From Desulfobacteraceae bacterium (GTDB taxonomy: Bacteria > Desulfobacterota > Desulfobacteria > Desulfobacterales > Desulfobacteraceae): a DNA stretch of 5,049 bases. Below the pieces are notes generated by a model. It was not told where the DNA came from, searched no databases, and saw only the letters and a list, made by a program, of their open reading frames with translations. Both the position numbers and the translations under genes were made by a program. This document shows, in pieces, positions 1 to 5,049 of this stretch (the first letter of the stretch is position 1; each line of letters starts with the position of its first letter). The DNA lies in NCBI GenBank assembly GCA_015486915.1, contig WFQS01000145.1, positions 1 to 5,049 of the forward strand, read 5' to 3'.

Positions 1-63
1 CAGAATGACAAAATAAACCATAAAAAAATCTGTCATATTAGAAAAAACGGGATGTATAAATGA
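1..63 (+). CDS. 3' end of an upstream gene (partial, unidentified)
   Basis: Reading from base 1, this frame stays open for 20 codons and ends in TGA at 61-63. The other two forward frames stop within the first 16 bases (TGA at 5' end, TAA at 14-16). The stop overlaps the start of the next gene as ATGA (60-63), the classic arrangement for translationally coupled genes in one operon. The visible tail is strongly basic and polar (several Lys, His and Arg, with one Cys) and has no recognisable motif. The ribosome binding site of the next gene would lie inside this tail. Twenty open codons can occur by chance, so the ATGA overlap is the main support. The function is unknown; from context it may be another glycan-assembly gene. 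Confidence 0.45.
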   Translation, partial: QNDKINHKKICHIRKNGMYK

Positions 64-3000
64 ACTTGATATATAAAACAGGTTTTGATAGAAGGCCTTT
101 ATCTAATAAAATTATTCCTTTACAAAGGCTGAAACACTACATGAACCGGAAAACGATCAAAAATAATATTGACCGGGGTAAACAGAGAAATGATAAGTCA
201 GTTGACACCATAAAAATACATACTGAATCAAATCCTCTTGTTTCTGTGATTATACGAACAAAAAACAGGCCTGACACTCTTTTGTATGCCCTGAAATCCG
301 TAAAAAATCAAAAATACCGCCCCCTGGAAATAGTTGTTATCAACGATGGCGGTGTTGATATAGCTCCTGTTATAGCTTCTCTGCCCCTGACAGATATAAA
401 ATTAAAACTTGTTGTTAACAAACACAGCCTTGGGCGGACCAGAGCTGGCAACTCCGGTATTGATAACGCATCTGGTGAATTCATTATCTTTCTCGATGAT
501 GATGACTGGTTTGAGCCAGGGCATATCAATTCACTGGTCAATGCGCTAAAAAAGCATTCCGATCATTTGGCGGCCTATGCAGGAGTCAGATATTGCGTCT
601 CTCCGGAAAATTCTAAATTCCTTCATATCTTTAATTCAGAATATGATCCAGTCTATTTAATGCTGGGAAATACAATGCCCATTCATGCTGTTTTGTTCAG
701 CAAAGAACTGGTAAACAGGGGATGCAGGTTAGATGAATCGTTTGAGGTCTACGAGGATTGGGATTTATGGCTTCAGTTTGCTCAATATACTGATTTTTAT
801 CATGTTGATCAGGTCAGTGCCGGTTATCGAAGCGGAGGAGACTCCCGGGCCGGCGGCTGGGGACTTCACCCTGACGAGATAGCCGGATTCCGCAGACAGT
901 TATTCGAAAAGTGGCGGTTTATCTGGAATGGAGAGCAACTGGATAAGGCCCTGCACTTGTCAAGACAAACATGGCTGACAGATCTTAAAAAAATAGATTT
1001 CAAAAAAACTGTCACGGCCAATAAAATACTAAAACAAAACTATGCTGATCTTACCAGTGATCACAATAACCTTAAGCAAGACTATGCAAAATTGGAACAT
1101 AGGCTTGGACTGTTAGAGACGGAACATAACAATCTGAAATCTGAACATAACAACCTGAAATCTGAACATAACAACCTGAAATCTGAACATGAAAATCTGA
1201 AAATTGACCATGATATTGTCCTAAATTCAACCAGTTGGCGTATAACAGCGCCGTGGCGATATTTTGGAGGAAAAGTTAAAGCTTTTAAACGCTATGGTCA
1301 AAGGGGAGCGAGCCTGTTGAAAACCGTCTGCAAAAGTGTTCAGGCCACCCATAAAATAAACGGAACATGGCTACGACTTGTAAAAAAAATGACTTATCAT
1401 CTTAAGGAAGATGGCCTGAATGGTACACTCTCCCGCATTAAGCTGCACTTTAATATGCAAACCGCCGTCAGGAACCAGCAAAATTATTATGACAATACCT
1501 TCCAATATCCCTTTTATCCAACAGACTATGAACTCAGCCACTTACCTCCATTTAAAATAGGCATTATGGCCCATATTTTTTATGTGGACCTGTTTGAAGA
1601 AATATGCACTTACCTTAACAATATTCCGGTACCATATAACCTGATGCTCTCTGTGGTTTCAAAGGATGACCTTGATATCATTGAAAAAATGGCAAAAAAA
1701 AACCTTAATAATAATGCAGAATTAATCATTAAGCAGGTTCCGAACCGGGGGCGTGATATTGCACCAATGCTGGTCGCCTTCCGCAAAGAACTTGAGCAAT
1801 GTGATATCATGGCTCATATTCATACAAAAAAATCCAGTTACAATGGTTCATCCCGGTTTGGCCTGGATTGGAGGCTCTATCTTCTGGATTCAATGTTTGG
1901 CAGCGAAGAGAAAATCAGGGCCACACTTGCCCAGTTTGCAGCAAATGACAGGGTGGGAATTATTTATCCTGAATCTTTTCCGGGCCTGGCTTACTGGGCA
2001 TTTACATGGTTGTCAAATCGTCACCATGCCTATCCTCTGCTGAAAGCAATAGGAATTAAGGACTTAGACTATAATCTTTATGTGGACTTCCCGGCAGGAT
2101 CAATGTTCTGGGCACGTACAAAGGCTATGAAGCCTTTATTTGAATTAAATCTGAATTATAAGGATTTTCCCGAGGAAAAAGGGCAGATAGATAATACCAT
2201 TCAACATGCCATTGAGAGATGTCTGGTTTTTTCCGCTGTTGCTGCGGGGATGCAGCACCGATTGCAATATTTTCGAAATAACCGGCCTTTTTTCCTTGCC
2301 AAAAACCCATCCATCATACACCAGTACTGTTCTGATACTATCCAAAACAGAATTTTAAATGCTGCTGAGCTTGGTTCTGTGGTTTCATATGATATTTTTG
2401 ACACCTTGTTTATACGCCCCTTTGCCAGCCCGGATGCCGTTCTCTGGATGCTCGATGCAAAGATAAAAAAACAACTCAATATTCCCGGATTTTTCCACAA
2501 ACGTAAAAACGCTGAAAATCATCTGAGACAGGACCTGACAACAGGAAAGGATGTATCCATAACTGCCATTTATCAGGAAATAAGCAGAAAATACAATATC
2601 GCCCCGGATATCTGCCTTAAAATGAAAAAAATGGAGATATCTGTAGAACTTGCAATTTTGAAACCAAGAACCAGCGTATCCGACACGGCAAAAATGCTGA
2701 AATCCACCGGAAAGCGCATTATCCTCACTTCAGACATGTACCTTGAAACCAGCCATATCCATGATATTCTTGCAGCCAATGATATGGACTTTTTTGATTC
2801 AATTTATGTATCCAGCGATGTTGGCCTTCGAAAGGATCAGGGAACCATCTGGCAGCATGTTTTATCTTCAGAAAATATTTCTGAAAATAAATTGCTGCAC
2901 ATCGGAGATAATGAGAGATCGGATATACAGATTCTCGTTGATAATAAATTTCTCCCCCCTGTCCATGTAATGCGACCCATTTCCCTTTTGGCTGAACTCC

Positions 3001-4208
3001 AGGGAGGCAGGGAACTGATTCAGATCTTCCGTAAACAGCAATGCTGGCAAAATGAACTGGTGCTTGGTTTGATTGCCAACCGGATTTCCAACCATATTGA
3101 CAGAACGCCCTCTGATTTTGCAAAAATTTTTTCTTATCCTGATATTTTCGGCTACACTGTAATTGGTCCTATTCTTCTTAGTTTTATTTCCTGGCTTATT
3201 AAAACTGCAATTACCGATGATATTACCTCACTGCTGTTTTTAAGTCGAGAAGGCTGGCTGTTTAATCAGATCTATGAGCGAATACTTAACCACCCTTTAA
3301 TGAAACATGAAAAAAAGAAATTACCTCCTGGCAGCTATTTCTATTGTTCCAGGACTTGTGCCGGACTGACTGCCATTGAAACCAGCGATGATTTTAAAAT
3401 TTTGCTAAGCGGAGATTATCATGGCAGCATGATGCAACTTTTTAACGGGCGTTTCGGTATTGAAAACGATGTTGATTTAAAGAATTTTTTAAATGATGAT
3501 ATCCTGCAGCAACAGGTCAACCTTCCGCAGGACTATGATAAAATCCATGGATATCTTGAATTATGTCTGCCTTTCTTTAAACAACAGGCAATGAAATACA
3601 GGCAGGTATTTCTGAAGTACTGGCATGAACAGGCAGAAGAGACTACATCTCCGGCAATCGTGGATATAGGCTACTCCGGAACCATACAAAAGGCATTAAT
3701 GCAGATATTAAAAAATCCCATAACCGGTTATTATTTAGTTACGAACACATATTGCAGGCAGGTCATAGACAAAGGTGGAAAGATTGATGCATGTTTTGGA
3801 AATTTGCTTTCAGAGGACCAGATGAATATTCTTCCAATAAACAAGTATGCACTGTTGACAGAGGCTGTTCTCACTGCTCCCCAGGGACAGCTGAAACAAC
3901 TGAACATGAACCCGGATGGAACCATTGAACCCATATTTAAACCCGGGGGTGAATCACAGAAACACTTTGATACCATAGACAAAATTCACCAGGGGGCATC
4001 TGATCTGATCTCCGATGTCATTGATGTTACAGGGCCTTGTTTTTACCATGAAGCCTGGAATGTTGATCAGACTCCTGATTTATTGACCCTGGTAATACAC
4101 CGGGTACTCGATATCGGTGATCTTGGCAATAGATTGTCTGTTGAGGATGATTACAGCGGAAATCACGAACTCCCGGTTCTGGATTTTTATGAAAGTCAGG
4201 CGACTTAA
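60..4208 (+). CDS. Multidomain glycosyltransferase: GT2 + coiled coil + RgpF-like + HAD-like + C-terminal domain
   Basis: A 1382-residue polypeptide predicted to build surface polysaccharide (O-antigen, capsule or a related glycan) in the cytoplasm or at the inner membrane face. Domains in order: basic tail 1-56; family 2 glycosyltransferase about 59-256 (VSVII at 61-65, D96, DDDD 146-149, ED 232-233); heptad coiled coil 320-389 ending in a SWRITAPWR motif (392-400); rhamnan-synthesis-F-like domain about 497-760 (NRGRD 562-566, HIHTKKS 586-592); HAD-like domain about 773-962 (DIFDTL 778-783, K925, GDNERSD 949-955); and an uncharacterised C-terminal region about 1020-1382. No signal peptide or convincing membrane helix is visible. 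ATG at 60 is the furthest upstream start: an in-frame TAA lies directly before it (57-59). CGGGA at 48-52 is a fair ribosome binding site 7 bases away, and the start overlaps the upstream stop as ATGA. The next ATG in frame is codon 28 (base 141). The frame is intact. Each domain also occurs alone or in other combinations in sugar-polymer loci. The exact sugar, linkage and acceptor cannot be read from sequence. Confidence 0.93.
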   Translation: MNLIYKTGFDRRPLSNKIIPLQRLKHYMNRKTIKNNIDRGKQRNDKSVDTIKIHTESNPLVSVIIRTKNRPDTLLYALKSVKNQKYRPLEIVVINDGGVDIAPVIASLPLTDIKLKLVVNKHSLGRTRAGNSGIDNASGEFIIFLDDDDWFEPGHINSLVNALKKHSDHLAAYAGVRYCVSPENSKFLHIFNSEYDPVYLMLGNTMPIHAVLFSKELVNRGCRLDESFEVYEDWDLWLQFAQYTDFYHVDQVSAGYRSGGDSRAGGWGLHPDEIAGFRRQLFEKWRFIWNGEQLDKALHLSRQTWLTDLKKIDFKKTVTANKILKQNYADLTSDHNNLKQDYAKLEHRLGLLETEHNNLKSEHNNLKSEHNNLKSEHENLKIDHDIVLNSTSWRITAPWRYFGGKVKAFKRYGQRGASLLKTVCKSVQATHKINGTWLRLVKKMTYHLKEDGLNGTLSRIKLHFNMQTAVRNQQNYYDNTFQYPFYPTDYELSHLPPFKIGIMAHIFYVDLFEEICTYLNNIPVPYNLMLSVVSKDDLDIIEKMAKKNLNNNAELIIKQVPNRGRDIAPMLVAFRKELEQCDIMAHIHTKKSSYNGSSRFGLDWRLYLLDSMFGSEEKIRATLAQFAANDRVGIIYPESFPGLAYWAFTWLSNRHHAYPLLKAIGIKDLDYNLYVDFPAGSMFWARTKAMKPLFELNLNYKDFPEEKGQIDNTIQHAIERCLVFSAVAAGMQHRLQYFRNNRPFFLAKNPSIIHQYCSDTIQNRILNAAELGSVVSYDIFDTLFIRPFASPDAVLWMLDAKIKKQLNIPGFFHKRKNAENHLRQDLTTGKDVSITAIYQEISRKYNIAPDICLKMKKMEISVELAILKPRTSVSDTAKMLKSTGKRIILTSDMYLETSHIHDILAANDMDFFDSIYVSSDVGLRKDQGTIWQHVLSSENISENKLLHIGDNERSDIQILVDNKFLPPVHVMRPISLLAELQGGRELIQIFRKQQCWQNELVLGLIANRISNHIDRTPSDFAKIFSYPDIFGYTVIGPILLSFISWLIKTAITDDITSLLFLSREGWLFNQIYERILNHPLMKHEKKKLPPGSYFYCSRTCAGLTAIETSDDFKILLSGDYHGSMMQLFNGRFGIENDVDLKNFLNDDILQQQVNLPQDYDKIHGYLELCLPFFKQQAMKYRQVFLKYWHEQAEETTSPAIVDIGYSGTIQKALMQILKNPITGYYLVTNTYCRQVIDKGGKIDACFGNLLSEDQMNILPINKYALLTEAVLTAPQGQLKQLNMNPDGTIEPIFKPGGESQKHFDTIDKIHQGASDLISDVIDVTGPCFYHEAWNVDQTPDLLTLVIHRVLDIGDLGNRLSVEDDYSGNHELPVLDFYESQAT
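234..827 (+). other. Domain: GT-A family 2 glycosyltransferase (residues about 59-256)
   Basis: This segment has the signature order of a GT2 enzyme. The first beta strand and nucleotide-binding loop are VSVIIRTKNRPDTL (61-74). The strand ending in INDGG carries Asp96, expected to contact the nucleotide. FLDDDDW (144-150) is the metal-binding DXD-type motif, and YEDWDLW (231-237) carries the usual acidic catalytic-base position. All key acidic residues are present, so it should be active. The family transfers a sugar from a nucleotide-sugar donor with inversion. Donor specificity is not predictable here. Confidence 0.9.
1017..1226 (+). other. Coiled-coil linker with unbroken heptads (residues 320-389)
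   Basis: Leucine sits at every seventh position from Leu324 to Leu380 (324, 331, 338, 345, 352, 359, 366, 373, 380), followed by Val387 in the same register. That gives ten heptads in a row, rich in Glu, Lys, Asn, His and Asp. This is a strong coiled coil, probably a dimer or trimer helix about 10 nm long. It separates the GT2 domain from the RgpF-like domain. It ends in LNSTSWRITAPWRYFGG (388-404), a motif often found just after such coiled coils in bacterial glycosyltransferases (recalled family knowledge). Confidence 0.85.
1122..1205 (+). repeat. 21-bp in-frame tandem repeat (about four copies, EHNNLKS)
   Basis: Four consecutive 21-base units start at 1122, 1143, 1164 and 1185. The second and third are identical, the first differs by a single base (aat for aac), and the fourth is diverged (EHENLKI). 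Each unit encodes one heptad of the coiled coil. A further diverged heptad, DHNNLKQ, lies at 1059-1079. Near-identity at the DNA level points to recent duplication. Gain or loss of a unit keeps the reading frame and changes the coiled coil by exactly two helical turns. Confidence 0.95.
1548..2339 (+). other. Domain: rhamnan synthesis F-like (RgpF family; residues about 497-760)
   Basis: The segment opens with FKIGIMAHIFYVDLFEEI (498-515). It continues through KQVPNRGRDIAPM (558-570), IMAHIHTKKS (583-592), the GLDWRLYLLDS stretch (601-611), VGIIYPE (632-638) and DFPAGSMFWAR (676-686). This succession is characteristic of the RgpF family, named for streptococcal rhamnose-glucose polysaccharide synthesis and widespread in Gram-negative O-antigen and capsule loci. 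The family is taken to be glycosyltransferases. A rhamnose substrate is only suggested by the family name and is not shown by this sequence. Confidence 0.82.
2376..2945 (+). other. Domain: HAD-superfamily hydrolase-like (residues about 773-962)
   Basis: The HAD motifs appear in order. Motif I is SYDIFDTLF with the nucleophile candidate Asp778. A helical cap of about 90 residues follows, then motif II IILTSDMY (Thr890/Ser891), motif III Lys925 in LRKDQGTIW, and motif IV IGDNERSD with Asp950 and Asp955. The position two after the nucleophile is Phe780, not the Asp used as acid/base by classical HAD phosphatases, although Asp781 is adjacent. This pattern matches the glycosyltransferase-associated HAD group (COG5610-like, from memory). 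The substrate is unknown: a sugar phosphate is possible, as is a binding or structural role. Confidence 0.85.
3117..4205 (+). other. C-terminal region of unknown function following the HAD domain (residues about 1020-1382)
   Basis: This mixed alpha/beta region follows the HAD domain, after a helical link at about 975-1012. Visible conserved-looking blocks are LLFLSREGWLF (1058-1068), YFYCSRT (1093-1099) and AIVDIGYSGTIQKAL (1199-1213). Each block has a hydrophobic strand followed by a polar or glycine-rich turn, as in a Rossmann-like ligand-binding fold. I recall similar blocks (FLSRDG, YxSR, DIGWxGT) downstream of HAD domains in other glycan-locus proteins, but I know of no assigned activity. 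The last 60 residues are acidic and look less conserved. Confidence 0.55.
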
Positions 4209-4301
4209 AAATATAGAAGACGATGTCTGAAATAGATTGAATAAATTGAGCCCATTAACATAAAAAACTTGAAAAACACTAATTTATTTGCGAGAGTAAT
4301 A

Positions 4302-4307
4302 TATAAT
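4302..4307 (+). promoter_or_regulatory. Candidate -10 box for the repeat-protein gene
   Basis: A perfect TATAAT lies in the 188-base spacer, 89 bases before the ATG at 4397. No good -35 stands at the right distance (the best hexamer, TTGAAA at 4269-4274, is 27 bases upstream, which is too far), and there is no extended TG. In such AT-rich DNA a TATAAT can arise by chance. The long spacer itself supports separate transcription of the downstream gene. Confidence 0.3.
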
Positions 4308-4316
4308 TTTTATTAG

Positions 4317-4338
4317 TCTGGCCTTTAATCTGGCCTTT
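4317..4338 (+). repeat. 10-bp direct repeat TCTGGCCTTT, possible weak terminator
   Basis: TCTGGCCTTT occurs at 4317-4326 and again at 4329-4338, a 12-base period. Because GGCC is self-complementary, the two copies could form a 4-bp stem with an 8-base loop, followed by TTTTATATT. That would be a weak intrinsic terminator about 110 bases after the glycosyltransferase stop. The stem is short, so a terminator role is doubtful. A protein-binding direct repeat is an alternative. Confidence 0.35.
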
Positions 4339-4396
4339 TATATTAGGAACTGAGTCAAATCAGGGCTGAACTTTCATAAAAAAAAACAGGATAATT

Positions 4397-5049
4397 ATGC
4401 TGAATATAAAACAAATTTTACTCAATAAAATTTACTGCAGGTTTATTTTTATCGTTTTATTCTTATTTTTTATTTCTTTATGCAACGTGCAATACGCATC
4501 AGCGGATTTAGGTGTAAGCCCAAATAATATCAATGTAACGGTTGGATATTCCAAAACATTTACAATCAGCGGAGGCACAGGTTTTTATAACATAACTTCA
4601 AGTTCCGATGCCACAGCCACTGCATCCATAAGCGGTGCGGCAGGTACCGATGGAACGATTACCGGTGTTGCTCCGGGCACTGCTGTTATAACTATTGAGG
4701 ACAATTCCGGTGCATCAGTAACCATCAATGTCAATGTGACTCAACTGACATTAAGTCAGACCAGCGTTACCCTGCTACCCCAGACATCCGAGATAATAAC
4801 CGTGCTTACAGGTTCAACATTTTATAATGTTGAAACAAGTAATGCCCAGGTTGCAGAGGCAGGTGTATCCAATGATCAAATCACCATTACAGGAATAACA
4901 CCGGGAACGGCCATTATAAGTGTTTCCGACAGCAATCTCAATACTGCTGTGATCGCTGTGACAGTTGGTTCAAGCTTTACTATTACCCCTTCAAGTATCA
5001 CTGTTTTCACAGGACAGACCGCAACAGCCACCATCAGTGACAGTACGGC
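4397..5049 (+). CDS. Exported protein with tandem Ig-like (Big-type) repeats, partial
   Basis: The frame is open from ATG 4397 to the window end (217 codons, no stop), so the 3' part is missing. AGGA at 4388-4391 gives a ribosome binding site 5 bases before the start. Residues 1-36 form a Sec signal peptide: basic N-region (K5, K11, R15), hydrophobic core about 16-29, and a predicted signal peptidase I site after YASA (33-36). The mature part is made of repeats starting at Leu38, Leu117 and Phe194 (spacing 79 and 77; the third is cut by the window). Each repeat has a 'xVTVGxxxT' start and an ITGVAPGTAVITI-like end, as in bacterial Ig-like group 2 domains. The mature region is about one third Ser plus Thr, with a single Lys (K53), no Arg, no His and no Cys, hence acidic. 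Such proteins are usually secreted or surface-attached adhesins or structural proteins, often very long. The actual ligand and the C-terminal anchor are not visible. Confidence 0.88.
   Translation, partial: MLNIKQILLNKIYCRFIFIVLFLFFISLCNVQYASADLGVSPNNINVTVGYSKTFTISGGTGFYNITSSSDATATASISGAAGTDGTITGVAPGTAVITIEDNSGASVTINVNVTQLTLSQTSVTLLPQTSEIITVLTGSTFYNVETSNAQVAEAGVSNDQITITGITPGTAIISVSDSNLNTAVIAVTVGSSFTITPSSITVFTGQTATATISDST
4505..5049 (+). repeat. Tandem Ig-like protein repeats (two full, one partial)
   Basis: Unit 1 is encoded by about 4505-4744, unit 2 by 4745-4975, and unit 3 begins at 4976. Shared landmarks are FYNI/FYNV (63-66 and 142-145), ITGVAPGTAVIT versus ITGITPGTAIIS (88-99 and 164-175), and a closing beta strand of alternating Val/Ile. 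The DNA of the units has diverged clearly, so this is old duplication kept at the protein level, unlike the fresh 21-bp repeat in the upstream gene. Confidence 0.85.

Noticed and set aside
5..36. Inverted repeat ATGACA (5-10) and TGTCAT (31-36) upstream of the large gene
   Set aside because: It is only six base pairs with a 20-base AT-rich loop and no T run, and it lies within the probable end of the upstream coding frame. It is likely chance.
1753..2043. 96-codon plus-strand open frame within the RgpF-like region
   Set aside because: It is in a different frame from the clearly coding frame, is rich in Trp, Ile and Cys as expected of an out-of-frame reading, and has no ribosome binding site of note.
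2725..3123. 132-codon open frame on the minus strand
   Set aside because: It lies entirely inside the HAD-encoding part of the 1382-codon gene, whose motifs are intact, and its translation shows no recognisable domain. It is treated as a shadow frame, like the other shorter minus-strand and out-of-frame open stretches.
4223..4240. Tiny open frame ATG to TGA in the spacer
   Set aside because: It has only five codons, with no support for translation.
4319..4335. Possible sigma-54 promoter (TGG ... GG spacing)
   Set aside because: The first half resembles a -24 element, but the -12 GC is replaced by GG and TTGC is absent.
4308..4396. Riboswitch in the leader of the repeat-protein gene
   Set aside because: No conserved riboswitch core or long stem could be recognised in this AT-rich leader.

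Overview
The window looks like part of a surface-polysaccharide or cell-surface locus of a Gram-negative bacterium with an AT-rich genome. The style of the proteins (a multidomain glycosyltransferase with a coiled coil and a SWRITAPWR-type motif, next to a secreted protein of Ig-like repeats with an 'ITGVAPGTAVITI' pattern) resembles what is common in Desulfobacterota such as Desulfobacteraceae. That assignment is inference from family resemblance and is not proven by any marker gene here.

Layout: (1) Bases 1-63 are probably the last 20 codons of an upstream gene. Its TGA overlaps the next ATG as ATGA. (2) Bases 60-4208 hold one very large gene of 1382 codons that dominates the window. It encodes, in order, a basic N-terminal tail, a GT-A fold family 2 glycosyltransferase, a strict heptad-repeat coiled coil, a rhamnan-synthesis-F-like (RgpF) domain, a HAD-superfamily hydrolase-like domain, and a roughly 360-residue C-terminal region of unknown function. 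(3) Bases 209 to 396 after position 4000 (4209-4396) are an AT-rich intergenic spacer with a perfect TATAAT box and a short direct repeat. (4) From 4397 to the window end runs the start of a second, unfinished gene for an exported protein. It has a clear signal peptide followed by tandem Ig-like (Big-type) repeats of about 77-79 residues.

How they may work together: the large protein most likely acts at the cytoplasmic face of the inner membrane, adding sugars to a lipid-linked glycan. It combines two transferase-type domains with a HAD-like domain on one chain. The spacer suggests that the exported repeat protein is transcribed separately. Whether it is functionally linked to the glycan (for example as a surface protein that binds or carries it) cannot be told from the sequence.

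No RNA genes, CRISPR arrays or insertion sequences were seen.
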